From Tectiglobus sp965247245 (GTDB taxonomy: Bacteria; Pseudomonadota; Alphaproteobacteria; Rhizobiales; Hyphomicrobiaceae), in the NCBI GenBank assembly GCA_965247245.1, contig CBDFGV010000003.1, forward strand, positions 1,984,001-2,048,000: a stretch of 64,000 bases of DNA. The letters run 5' to 3'. This document shows, piece after piece, positions 43,237 to 51,505 of this stretch (position 1 is the first letter of the stretch; each line of letters starts with the position of its first letter). The position numbers and the translations under genes were made by a program. The notes under the pieces were generated by a model. The model was given only the letters and a program-made list of their open reading frames with translations. It ran no database searches and was not told where the DNA came from.

Positions 43237-44121
43237 TCAATCGTTGCCCAACAGTTGGTGCAAGACATCCTCAATCCAACCAACAACAACCTTGATGCGC
43301 CGCCATTCACTTTGGCTGCGATGCGTGAGGAGCCAAATCTCTCGACTGAGCACCGGTTCGCCTCCGTTGAGTGAAACCAGTCCTGACATGTCCCTTGCAA
43401 TAGGAATGGGCAGCAAGGTTCGCCCTACACCGGCCATAGCAGCCTCCATGGCCGTCTCAACATCCATCACTTTCAGACCGGCAAGTGTGTGCCCAGGCTG
43501 ACGCGCCATCTTTGCAATCCACTGCGCTTGAGGCAGATGCAACGTCGTCTCGTCATATCCAACCCAAGGCAATTCATCCCCCGAATTCGACGCAGAGGAG
43601 CTGGAGGCAAAAACTCCGAATGGCAACTCACCGACACGTCGGGCCAGCGTCTCGGTTCCCCCTGACCGCGGTCGCGACAGGCGAAGAGCAATATCAGCCT
43701 CCCGCAGGTTGAGATCCAGATCTCTACTATCCGGATTGAGCTCCAGCACTAGCGCAGGATGTTGCTGTATCAGCGTACCAATCTGATTGGCCAAACACCG
43801 ATTGATAAGCAATGGCACCGAAGTTAGGCGCACTGTCCCGCTGAGCTCCTCTTGCCCCCGTCCAAGTAGCTCTGACACGTGCACAACATGTGTTTCCATC
43901 TGCGCAGCATGACCTGCGACTTGAGCACCGATGTCAGTCAGATGGAGAGTCCCATCACGTTGACGCCAGTAAAGCTCGTCGCCCGTCAACTCACGTAAGA
44001 CCCTCAGCCGGCGCGAGACAGTGGTTTCGTCCGCACCGATGAGACGGGCCGCCCCACTCAGGGTCCGCCCCCGCTCAAGCGCCAGGAGGTAGCGCAAATC
44101 GTTCCAATTCAAACGCTGCAT
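43237..44121 (-). CDS. LysR-family transcriptional regulator
   Basis: A 294-residue LysR regulator: LNWNDLRYLLALERGRTLSGAARLIG and ADETTVSRRLRVLREL form the helix-turn-helix (residues ~4-62), followed by a two-lobe effector domain. It is divergent from the YciI-like gene (44211-44513), with inverted repeats in the 89-bp spacer. The target is most likely that gene and its own promoter. Confidence 0.9.
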   Translation of the reverse strand: MQRLNWNDLRYLLALERGRTLSGAARLIGADETTVSRRLRVLRELTGDELYWRQRDGTLHLTDIGAQVAGHAAQMETHVVHVSELLGRGQEELSGTVRLTSVPLLINRCLANQIGTLIQQHPALVLELNPDSRDLDLNLREADIALRLSRPRSGGTETLARRVGELPFGVFASSSSASNSGDELPWVGYDETTLHLPQAQWIAKMARQPGHTLAGLKVMDVETAMEAAMAGVGRTLLPIPIARDMSGLVSLNGGEPVLSREIWLLTHRSQSEWRRIKVVVGWIEDVLHQLLGND

Positions 44122-44124
44122 AAT

Positions 44125-44163
44125 TGCAGTTTAACTCTGCAGCATAGCCACTTCAATCTGCAG
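44125..44163. promoter_or_regulatory. Candidate LysR operator (TGCAG repeats)
   Basis: TGCAG-N7-CTGCA (44125-44141) is a perfect inverted repeat, and another CTGCAG lies at 44158-44163. The pair spans the divergent promoter region between the LysR gene and the YciI-like gene. Confidence 0.5.
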
Positions 44164-44210
44164 TATTGACGGCGATAATGGAGAATGAGTTGAAGGAAGG
44201 AGATATCAAT

Positions 44211-44513
44211 ATGAAGTTCGTCGTATTGTTTGAAGACAATCCTGGAATGGGCAGCGCGGTCCGGACGCAACACATGCCGCAACACCTCAACTTTCTGGAA
44301 TCCAATCAGCAGCAAATACTGGCAGCAGGTCCCCTGAGCGCATCAGATGGCGCAGGTGCCGGTGGCCTGTGGCTGGTTCAAGCAGACAATGAGGAAGCGG
44401 TTCAGGCGCTCATTCATGAGGATCCCTTTTGGCCAACCGGGCTCAGAAAGTCTTTGAAGGTCCTCGAATGGAAGCAGGTATTTGCCAATGGCATTCGCTT
44501 GATCAAAAGCTAA
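44211..44513 (+). CDS. YciI-family protein
   Basis: A 100-residue YciI-like alpha/beta-barrel dimer: MKFVVLFEDNPGMGS, HLNFLESNQQQILAAGPL, GGLWLVQADNEEAVQALIHEDPF and the HPFxKAGL-like WPTGLRKSLKVLEW. Some members are dehydrochlorinase-like or muconolactone-type enzymes, many have unknown roles. AAGGAG lies eight bases before ATG 44211; the longer frame from 44166 is not supported. Divergent from the LysR regulator. Confidence 0.88.
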   Translation: MKFVVLFEDNPGMGSAVRTQHMPQHLNFLESNQQQILAAGPLSASDGAGAGGLWLVQADNEEAVQALIHEDPFWPTGLRKSLKVLEWKQVFANGIRLIKS

Positions 44514-44687
44514 CGCGAAAGGCATTCTGAGTGCCTGAAGCAAGGCAACTCAGGCAGCGCACTGTTGGGAGATCATCGCTTCAGATTTTGCAATCCCAAC
44601 AGCAATGATTATCTCTGGTATCATATCGCCGGTCCGATTGGCTCCGTCCGGGCGCTATCGGCCAGCCACGTTACCAGGGATCTCGAT

Positions 44688-45083
44688 ATGAATATCGGAG
44701 CAGCCGCGGACAAGACCAGTCTGCCAGCAAAGACAATCCGTTACTACGAAGATATCGGTCTGGTTGTGCCGTCTCGCAAAAGCAATGGCTACCGCGACTA
44801 CTCTGCTGATGATGTGCATCGTCTAGCTTTCATTCATCGTGCGCGCAGCCTCGGATTTGATATCGAAACCTGCCGCAAGCTCTTGGAGCTCTATTCCGAT
44901 CGCACCCGCGCAAGCGCAGACGTCAAAAAACTGGCCAGTTCGCATCTGCAAGACATTGAGCAAAAGATGCGCGAGCTGGAGAGCATGGCAAACACGCTGC
45001 GCCACTTGATCAACCATTGTCATGGTGATGCACGACCTGACTGCCCGATCATCGATCAGCTCGCCGGACCGGACCGCCGCTAG
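44688..45083 (+). CDS. CueR-like Cu(I)-responsive MerR regulator
   Basis: A 131-residue MerR protein: MNIGAAADKTSLPAKTIRYY (winged helix), a dimerisation helix (~80-110), and the metal loop with Cys111 and Cys119 (NHCHGDARPDCPII), which matches the CueR spacing. The Ser in RASADVKK (where divalent-sensing homologs have Cys) indicates selectivity for monovalent ions, Cu(I)/Ag(I). The frame opens at 44565, but the family start is ATG 44688. No copper pump, oxidase or chaperone gene is adjacent, so its targets lie elsewhere. Confidence 0.88.
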   Translation: MNIGAAADKTSLPAKTIRYYEDIGLVVPSRKSNGYRDYSADDVHRLAFIHRARSLGFDIETCRKLLELYSDRTRASADVKKLASSHLQDIEQKMRELESMANTLRHLINHCHGDARPDCPIIDQLAGPDRR

Positions 45084-45109
45084 GCAGCAGACCAAGAGCT
45101 GCAGCCGCC

Positions 45110-46783
45110 CTATGCGCGCGCCAAGCGCGCCGTCAGGGTATCAGCCATCTCGGCACGATCCTCGACATGTCGGCCTTCGATGATAGCACCTGGCGCCGAC
45201 CGTAGGATCTTGGCTTGGACGTCACCTGAGACCAACGCCGAAGGTTCCAGGTCGACCTTCTCGGCGACAACATTTCCGTCAATCCAGCCTTCAACCTTGA
45301 CCCAGGCGGCAGTGACATCGCCATCAATCAATCCACTCTTCTCGACAGTCACCTGAGACGACGAAACGTTCCCAATTACCTGGCCGGAAACAATAATGGC
45401 ATCGGCGGATCGAAGATCACCTTCGTGGCAAACACCTTCGCCGATAATTCGGGCGACTTTCTTGGGCACAAATTGATCGTCATCCAACCCGATCGCGCCG
45501 CGATCCGTCAGCAACCGCTTATGCGGTCGTCCAAACTCAAGCTTCTCAAATTGTACTGAAACGGTCTCATAATGAGCAGCGACACCATTCCGCGCTGTAA
45601 GACCATCAAAGCCGTGCTGCAAGCTATGCTCTGGCATTTCACGCTTGCTGATCCCCATCTCATCTTCAGGCCTCATAATCACGACTTCAGCTTCGAGCGC
45701 CTTATCCATAGGTTGCTTTTGAGGAGCAGGAAGCTGCAGCAATCGACCGTGAGCTAGCCGGGCCGGGGCCGTTGGATGCTGCTGCGTGAGCATCAATCGG
45801 AGATGCTCCACAGCATCATCATGGGTGAGAAAGCGATGAGCGTGACGCGCTCCTGAACGCAGCACCGGTACGCCATAGGGCGCCACAAAGGCAAGTAATG
45901 CAAACATGCCTAGTAACGAGAACGCGAAGGCGTTGAGTTCGGACCGGGCCTGCTGCCTCATACTCCATCGAGAAAGCGCTGCTGCACCTGCTGCAACGTG
46001 TTCAGGCGTAAAGTCTTCTGCTCCGAGCGACCGTGGCGACGCTACCTGAGTTGGTACAAAATGATAGACATGCTCCCGGACGACTACGCGGCCAAGCTTA
46101 GCCGTTGGCTCGGCCCCTTCGGCAACCTGGTCTTGTGTTGCAACCACCCCGACGGCGACTTGCTTCTGCCGCAACAGAACTTGCGCCAGTTTCGAGGTTT
46201 CGAGCCGCGTGCGCTTGCCTAGATATCCCATCGCCGGCAACGGTGGTCGATCATGACGATAAAGTCGGTCAACATCATCTTGCGTCGGGACCGAGACGAT
46301 CGTGACTTCCAGCGCCTTGATGCCTTGCTTTTCAAAACCGAGATCACGCGCCACCTGCTCCGTCACGTCAAGTTCGCGATTGACCCAGAATGGTCCAAAG
46401 TCGTTGACACGGACATGTGAAACCGCACCCGTATCCGGATTGCGCAGAAGAAGTTCTGTACCATCCGGAAGAGTAGCACTTGCTGTTCGTGTCGGGTCGT
46501 TGGCGTTAAACCGCTCACCATTAGAAGTGAACGTTCCGCGGTTGAACGGATCGACGGAAGGGTCACCATAGTGTGACGCCGTCATGCGCACGGTCTTGCC
46601 GAGCAGCCCCTGCACTTCTTTAACTGTGAGAACGTCAACGCAGACACTGCGATAGCAGTGGCGCTTTCCGGGTGCCTTTGCATCGACCGATGCGGGAACG
46701 AGCATGACTGCCGCCACAAGCCCAATAAAGCTCACGGGATGGATCAGAACGTCAATGCAACGTCTTGGTCTCAAAAGGTCCAT
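45110..46783 (-). CDS. RlpA-like DPBB domain / transmembrane helix / bactofilin fusion
   Basis: A 557-residue protein of unusual layout. Residues ~12-35 are a signal peptide or anchor (cleavage near VDAKA). Residues ~64-165 form an RlpA-type double-psi beta-barrel: TASHYGDP, TFTSNGERFN, LPDGTELLLRN and the conserved VNDFGPFW with Asp128; the catalytic-region His of AAHRTLP is Ser102. Residues ~283-308 are a transmembrane helix. After a linker, residues ~443-540 are a bactofilin beta-helix with repeated short strands (VARIIGEG, IIVSGQVIGNV, GLIDGDVTA, ALVSGDVQA). The expected topology puts the RlpA domain in the periplasm and bactofilin in the cytoplasm. It could couple septal peptidoglycan to a cytoskeletal polymer. 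No clear ribosome-binding site precedes ATG 46783. Confidence 0.85.
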   Translation of the reverse strand: MDLLRPRRCIDVLIHPVSFIGLVAAVMLVPASVDAKAPGKRHCYRSVCVDVLTVKEVQGLLGKTVRMTASHYGDPSVDPFNRGTFTSNGERFNANDPTRTASATLPDGTELLLRNPDTGAVSHVRVNDFGPFWVNRELDVTEQVARDLGFEKQGIKALEVTIVSVPTQDDVDRLYRHDRPPLPAMGYLGKRTRLETSKLAQVLLRQKQVAVGVVATQDQVAEGAEPTAKLGRVVVREHVYHFVPTQVASPRSLGAEDFTPEHVAAGAAALSRWSMRQQARSELNAFAFSLLGMFALLAFVAPYGVPVLRSGARHAHRFLTHDDAVEHLRLMLTQQHPTAPARLAHGRLLQLPAPQKQPMDKALEAEVVIMRPEDEMGISKREMPEHSLQHGFDGLTARNGVAAHYETVSVQFEKLEFGRPHKRLLTDRGAIGLDDDQFVPKKVARIIGEGVCHEGDLRSADAIIVSGQVIGNVSSSQVTVEKSGLIDGDVTAAWVKVEGWIDGNVVAEKVDLEPSALVSGDVQAKILRSAPGAIIEGRHVEDRAEMADTLTARLARA

Positions 46784-46984
46784 CAGGCTCGCCGGTGCGT
46801 GTCGCGCAACACTCTCCCATCATCGTACGAGGATTGCTAAGCGATTGAAGCCTGACTGTTGAATAAAATGATGTTCCAAGACGTTTGAACGGTCACAATT
46901 GCGCTACGCCGCTGCATTCACGCAACAGCGCACCAGTTCCACCAGAAGCGAGAACAATTACCTGTGCTGCGCCGCGGCGGAACT

Positions 46985-47653
46985 TTAAATCTTCTGATTG
47001 AGCTTTGGCTTCCAGAACGGACGGAACAATTCAATCTTCGGGCAGCGGTTCATAATCACTTTCATGCCGGCGGCTTCCGCCACGCGCGCTGCTTCATCGT
47101 TGCGCACACCAATCTGACCCCAAAGCACCTTGGCCCCGACATCAACAGCATCATGGGCAACCCCCAGCAACGCATCCGACGAGCGAAACACCTGCACCAT
47201 GTCAATCGGTTCTTGGATATCTTGCAAGGTCTCATATACCTTGAGACCGCGTATCTCGTTGCCGGCTTCTTTGGGGTTGACCGGGATCATATTGTATCCG
47301 GTCTCATGCAGAACACGCAGGACGCCATAACTAAACTTGGTCGGGTCAGAGCTGGCCCCAACCATGGCAATCGTCTTCACAGACTTCAGAATGTCCGCAA
47401 TGTATTTCGACGTATATTCTACGTCGTGGTCCATGTAGCGGATCCGCTTCCGCGGAGCAGACTTAGAAGCTGTTAGCTTCTTCTTTGCACCAACCGCTTT
47501 TGCCGTTTTCTTAGCTGCCGCCGTCTTTGTTACAGCTTTCTTCGCGGTCGATTTGGCCTTCGCCGTTTTGACCGTAGCAGACTTCGCAGGCGCCTTCTTG
47601 GCGGCGACCTTGGTCTTAGCAGATGTCTTCTTCTGTGCAGCTTTGGTGCTCAT
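46985..47653 (-). CDS. CoA-binding-domain protein with histone-H1-like tail
   Basis: A 222-residue protein. Residues 1-~72 are a low-complexity Lys/Ala/Thr-rich tail with AKKA, PAKS and AKST repeats, like histone H1 or the tails of bacterial HU/H1-like proteins. Residues ~85-222 are a YccU-type CoA-binding Rossmann domain: TIAMVGASSDPTKFSYGV, GYNMIPVNPKEAG, VFRSSDAL and GQIGVRNDEAARVAEAAG, ending with MNRCPKIE. Translation starts at ATG 47653, seven bases after AGGAGG, and overlaps the ferredoxin stop by three bases, so it is coupled to that gene. The tail might bind nucleic acid or polyphosphate. Confidence 0.85.
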   Translation of the reverse strand: MSTKAAQKKTSAKTKVAAKKAPAKSATVKTAKAKSTAKKAVTKTAAAKKTAKAVGAKKKLTASKSAPRKRIRYMDHDVEYTSKYIADILKSVKTIAMVGASSDPTKFSYGVLRVLHETGYNMIPVNPKEAGNEIRGLKVYETLQDIQEPIDMVQVFRSSDALLGVAHDAVDVGAKVLWGQIGVRNDEAARVAEAAGMKVIMNRCPKIELFRPFWKPKLNQKI

Positions 47654-48033
47654 GACATGTCCTCCTGCGGCAAAGTCTTGCCGCGAATATCGGCCTTCAA
47701 CTCGTCCGGCCGAAGTGGGCTTGCAAATGGATTGCGATAGAGTTTGTCGTGGCTCTCGACCCCAACATCGAGCGTGCAATCACTCAGGGGGCGGGCGACG
47801 CAAAGCAGAACGTAGCCATCGTTCAACTGTCGGCCATTGAGAGCGACTTGCGCGCGCTGGTCGATCTCGCCATCGATCAGCTTGGCCGCACACGAGATGC
47901 AACCGCCATAACGACAGCCGTAAGGCAACGACACGCCATGATCTTCGAGCGTGTTCAAAAGCGGGCGCCGGCGATCAACCTCGAAGGTCTGACCGCCCTG
48001 GTTTGCCAACGTGATCGTGAACGTTTCGCTCAT
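47650..48033 (-). CDS. Plant-type [2Fe-2S] ferredoxin
   Basis: A 127-residue ferredoxin with cluster ligands Cys40, Cys45, Cys48 (GCRYGGCISC) and Cys78 (LLCVA), the plant-type CX4CX2C...C spacing. The tail after the core (~95-127) is extended. It lies between the SBP56-family oxidase and the CoA-binding gene, overlapping the latter; the three form an operon. It may carry electrons for the demethylation or oxidation steps of the locus. Confidence 0.92.
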   Translation of the reverse strand: MSETFTITLANQGGQTFEVDRRRPLLNTLEDHGVSLPYGCRYGGCISCAAKLIDGEIDQRAQVALNGRQLNDGYVLLCVARPLSDCTLDVGVESHDKLYRNPFASPLRPDELKADIRGKTLPQEDMS

Positions 48034-48047
48034 CGAGCACCTGCCTC

Positions 48048-49403
48048 CTAGATCCAGATGTCCGAAGTGCAGTCGCCGCCCGGATAGCGGGTTTCATGGC
48101 AGCGCGCCGGACCGTGAGGTTCTTTGCCAAAGTCGACAAAGAAGTCCTTGTCGATTTCCATCCCGCCATTCTCGGTATCGCAGTTGACCATCAGCATGCA
48201 GCCGCCGTTGGTGCGGATTTCAGGATAGAACTGGTTGTCCCAGGTCGAGAACAACGACGTCGTCACGTAAAGCCGCTTTCCATCCAGAGAGAGCTGGATC
48301 ATCTGCGGACCACCGGTGATCTTGCGACCATTGACCTTGGGTGCCTTACCGAGCAGGCCACCCATCCAGACCTGTCCCGTAAATTTCGGATTGTGCGGAT
48401 CGCTGATGTCGTACTGGCGAATGTCGCCATGGAGCCAGTTACAGAAGTACAGGAAGCGATCGTCCATCGATAACAGAATGACGCTGATCAGCCCTGGCAC
48501 CGGAATTGGCCACTCCGGATGCGGCTCATTCTCAACATCAATAATCTTCTCCCACACCCAATCATCATCTTTCTTGTACCAGTGGATGATGTTGGAGGAG
48601 AGCGCTGCCCCGACAAAGCCGTGGCTGGAGTCCGGATTGTGATGGAAGCGTACTTCCAATGGCACCAAACCGTCCTCGCCGAGATAGTGCGTCTTCGCGA
48701 TGCGCTTTTCCTTAAAGTCCCAGAAGTGAAGCCGGCGGCCATACTTGAGATGACCAACCTCTTCCAAGTCGAAGCCCGGCATAAATGTGTTTGGTGCGGC
48801 CCACTCGCTGGACACCATCACGTTGTGGCGTGGCTGATACCAGAAGTCATAATTGAACAGCATGCCGGTGAGATCATTTTCCCAACGCCCCACAATTTCA
48901 AAATCTTCGTTGAGGTGCAGGAAGCCGCCAGGCGCTTCACCCTGGGCATCGCCCAACATTGAGATAATGATGTCAGTGCCAAGGCAGTGCACGGTGTGAG
49001 GTGCCGACAGGTTCGTCTTCGCCTTGATTTCGTCTCCCGAGATAACTTTGTGCATCTTCGGGTTACGTGGATCACTGACGCAGTCGACGATGTGCAAATT
49101 AGAACTGCGCACACCCGGAACAATGAGATAGCGCCGTTCCTTCGTTGGATCACCATGGCAGGAGGAACAGGCATTCCAACCGATATGGTGAAGTTCGTCG
49201 CCAATCCCAGGCATCTCGAGGCGACTAATGACCTGGCTGTATGTTGGGCTGTCCGGATCAGCATCGATCGTTGCGAGGTAATCCGGCTTCTGGATGCCGG
49301 TGCCGATATACAGCGCCACCGTATACAAGAGCTTTTCCGGTGGTGCCTTCATCGCTTCCGCCGGCGAGGCGTAACCTGGTCCGCAACATGCCATCTCAGT
49401 CAT
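48048..49403 (-). CDS. SBP56-family methanethiol oxidase (selenium-binding protein)
   Basis: A 451-residue member of the SBP56/SELENBP1 family. The family includes the bacterial methanethiol oxidase MtoX and human SELENBP1, which convert methanethiol to formaldehyde, hydrogen sulfide and hydrogen peroxide. Visible blocks: MACCGPGYASPAEAM, YTVALYIGTG, DELHHIGWNACSSCHGD, HTVHCLGTDIIISMLGD and WMGGLLGK. Unlike Hyphomicrobium MtoX there is no signal peptide, so it is cytoplasmic. GGGGAGG precedes ATG 49403. Divergent from an IclR gene with a palindrome between; the ferredoxin follows 14 bases on. Confidence 0.9.
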   Translation of the reverse strand: MTEMACCGPGYASPAEAMKAPPEKLLYTVALYIGTGIQKPDYLATIDADPDSPTYSQVISRLEMPGIGDELHHIGWNACSSCHGDPTKERRYLIVPGVRSSNLHIVDCVSDPRNPKMHKVISGDEIKAKTNLSAPHTVHCLGTDIIISMLGDAQGEAPGGFLHLNEDFEIVGRWENDLTGMLFNYDFWYQPRHNVMVSSEWAAPNTFMPGFDLEEVGHLKYGRRLHFWDFKEKRIAKTHYLGEDGLVPLEVRFHHNPDSSHGFVGAALSSNIIHWYKKDDDWVWEKIIDVENEPHPEWPIPVPGLISVILLSMDDRFLYFCNWLHGDIRQYDISDPHNPKFTGQVWMGGLLGKAPKVNGRKITGGPQMIQLSLDGKRLYVTTSLFSTWDNQFYPEIRTNGGCMLMVNCDTENGGMEIDKDFFVDFGKEPHGPARCHETRYPGGDCTSDIWI

Positions 49404-49449
49404 AACGCGCCTCCCCAGGCGATTTGCGGCTTGTGTATTCCGCCTTAAT

Positions 49450-49464
49450 TCTCATATAATGAGA
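49450..49464. promoter_or_regulatory. Candidate IclR operator
   Basis: TCTCATATAATGAGA is a perfect 15-bp palindrome in the 93-bp divergent spacer; a further half-site-like TTGAGAA lies at 49480-49486. This is the position expected for an IclR regulator that controls its own gene and the oxidase operon. Confidence 0.6.
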
Positions 49465-49496
49465 CAAACGTATTATAAATTGAGAACAATGCAAGC

Positions 49497-50258
49497 ATGA
49501 ATCTCGATCGCCTCATCACGGTCTTGGAAACCGTCGCAGCAGCTGGCCGGCCAATCTCAGTTGCGGACGTCCAACGGGTGACAGGACTGCCACGTCCCAC
49601 GTGCTATCGGCTGGTTCATACGCTGACCGAGCATCGCCTCCTCAACGAGAACGATGGAGCATCGGGCTACGTCATAGGCGAACGCCTGAAACGGATCGCG
49701 CTGCTCGGCCAACTCGACGTCGATGTTTGCCAGGCTGCAGCGTCTACTCTCAAGGAAACAGCGATCGAGTTCGGTGAAGCTGTCTTCCTGTCGCGTTTTC
49801 GGGACAAGTCAGTTGAGATCATCCACGTTGAGACCCCGGTTGATGTCGCACGATCGTTCATTCATCCTGGATTAGGCAACCGTCCGCTTCACGCCTGCTC
49901 CTGCTCCAAGGCCATCGCGGCCTTCGCCGATGAGGAATTTCAGAACCAGCTCCTGACAAGTCCGCTGCGTGCCTACACGGACCAGACCAAGACGGAGCCA
50001 GGGGAAATCGAACAGGACTTTGCCATTATTCGGGATCGTGGCTATGCCGAGTGCGTCGAAGAAATCGAAGTCGGTGTTTCAAGCGTTGCCGCACCCATTC
50101 GGATTGGCAACATCGGCGTTCCTTTCAGCGTCGGCGCGACAGGTCCCATTCGCCGGTTCAACATGCAACATCGCAAAAAAATCGGGGCAAGCCTGATCAA
50201 AGTTGCGGAACAAATTGCAACCAACTTGCAACTCACCCATATGGGCACGACTGCCTGA
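49497..50258 (+). CDS. IclR-family transcriptional regulator
   Basis: A 253-residue IclR regulator: N-terminal winged helix (residues ~5-60, ISVADVQRVTGLPRPTCYRLV) and a C-terminal GAF-like effector domain (~75-245, with PLHACSCSKAIAAF and the RGYAECVEEIEVGVSSVAAP motif). Starts at ATG 49497 close behind the palindrome. IclR proteins usually sense a catabolic substrate or intermediate. It lies between the SBP56 operon and the DmdA-like gene, so it may control both. Confidence 0.92.
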   Translation: MNLDRLITVLETVAAAGRPISVADVQRVTGLPRPTCYRLVHTLTEHRLLNENDGASGYVIGERLKRIALLGQLDVDVCQAAASTLKETAIEFGEAVFLSRFRDKSVEIIHVETPVDVARSFIHPGLGNRPLHACSCSKAIAAFADEEFQNQLLTSPLRAYTDQTKTEPGEIEQDFAIIRDRGYAECVEEIEVGVSSVAAPIRIGNIGVPFSVGATGPIRRFNMQHRKKIGASLIKVAEQIATNLQLTHMGTTA

Positions 50259-50310
50259 GCATATCGCCTGAAGCAGTTGATCAATTCTTCATTGCAGGGA
50301 ACAGACGAGA

Positions 50311-51471
50311 ATGCCGTCAGATAGTTCAGCCGCGTTCCAGAAGTTCAGCTTCGGCACCCAAGTGCGGAAATCACCTTTCTCAGATGCTGCGCTGAGGTGG
50401 GGTGCCAGAGGCTTCTCGGTTTACAACCACATGTACATTCCGCGCGACTTTGGTGATCCGGTCGAGAACTTCTGGAACCTCGTCAACAATGCCATTCTCT
50501 GCGACGTCGCCGTCGAAAGACAAGTTGAAATCACAGGCCCCGACGCAGCACGGTTTATGCAGTATCTCAGCTGTCGGGATCTCTCGAAATGCCAAGTCGG
50601 TCAATGCAAGTATGTTTTGATTACGGACCAGGATGGTGGCGTCATCAATGATCCTATTCTGTTGAAACTCGCGGAAGAGCACTACTGGCTTTCGATCGCA
50701 GATAGCGATGTGCTGCTTTGGGCCAAAGGCGTCGCTGCAAACTCAGGTATGGACGTTCGCGTTACCGAGCCGGATGTCTCCCCGCTTCAGCTGCAAGGAC
50801 CCAAATCCCGTGAAGTGCTGCGTGCGGCATTTGGTGATGCGCCGACGGAGCTCAAATACTACTGGTTTATGGAGCATAACTGGGATGGTATCCCGCTCAT
50901 TATCTCGCGAACCGGATGGTCGAGCGAACTGGGTTACGAGATCTTCCTGCGTGATGGTTCTGCCGGCGATCGTTTGTGGGAGCACCTGATGGCAGTTGGC
51001 GCTCCATTTGGTCTCCAACCAGGTCATACCTCCAGCATCCGGCGGATCGAAGCCGCTATGCTCTCTTACCACGCAGATATGACGCTTGAGAACAATCCTT
51101 ACGAACTCGGCCTCGACCGTCTCGTTGATCTGGACATGACGGCAGACTTCGTCAGCAAGGCATCCCTCACGCGTATTAAAGCTGAAGGCGTTAGACGCCT
51201 TCTCGTCGGCCTGGAGCTTACCGGTCCACCGCTCGCCGGTTCGAACGATGAACACTGGCCAATCACGAAAGACGGTCAGCGGATTGGCCAAGTCACATCG
51301 GCCATCTATTCACCCCGCCTGGAGAAGAACATTGCATTGGCAATGATCACAACGGAACACGCCGAAATCGGTGCAAAGGCTGTGGTCATGTCATCAGAGG
51401 GAGAGCGAGACTGCAAGGTTGTGCCAAAGCCGTTCTACGATCCGAAGAAAGCGATAGCCGCCAAGGCATGA
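50311..51471 (+). CDS. DmdA-like GcvT-fold (tetrahydrofolate-dependent) demethylase
   Basis: A 386-residue GcvT-fold methyltransferase. Its sequence is closest in pattern to DMSP demethylase DmdA: RKSPF near residue 20, YNHMYIPRDFGD, DVAVERQVEITGPDA, YWLSIADSD and DVSPLQLQGPKS match the DmdA blocks. Enzymes of this group pass a methyl from a sulfonium, amine or ether to tetrahydrofolate. No gcvH or gcvP is nearby, so it is not the glycine-cleavage T protein. The likely substrate is DMSP or another methylated compound. The tail-to-tail gap to the deacetylase gene is 34 bases. Confidence 0.8.
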   Translation: MPSDSSAAFQKFSFGTQVRKSPFSDAALRWGARGFSVYNHMYIPRDFGDPVENFWNLVNNAILCDVAVERQVEITGPDAARFMQYLSCRDLSKCQVGQCKYVLITDQDGGVINDPILLKLAEEHYWLSIADSDVLLWAKGVAANSGMDVRVTEPDVSPLQLQGPKSREVLRAAFGDAPTELKYYWFMEHNWDGIPLIISRTGWSSELGYEIFLRDGSAGDRLWEHLMAVGAPFGLQPGHTSSIRRIEAAMLSYHADMTLENNPYELGLDRLVDLDMTADFVSKASLTRIKAEGVRRLLVGLELTGPPLAGSNDEHWPITKDGQRIGQVTSAIYSPRLEKNIALAMITTEHAEIGAKAVVMSSEGERDCKVVPKPFYDPKKAIAAKA

Positions 51472-51505
51472 TCGGTCACGACATCCGAACCACGATTGAC
51501 CGGCG

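Noticed and set aside
50311..51471. Glycine cleavage T-protein (gcvT) for the GcvT-fold gene
   Set aside because: No gcvH or gcvP is adjacent, and YNHM, DVAVERQVEI and QGPKS blocks fit DmdA-like proteins better.
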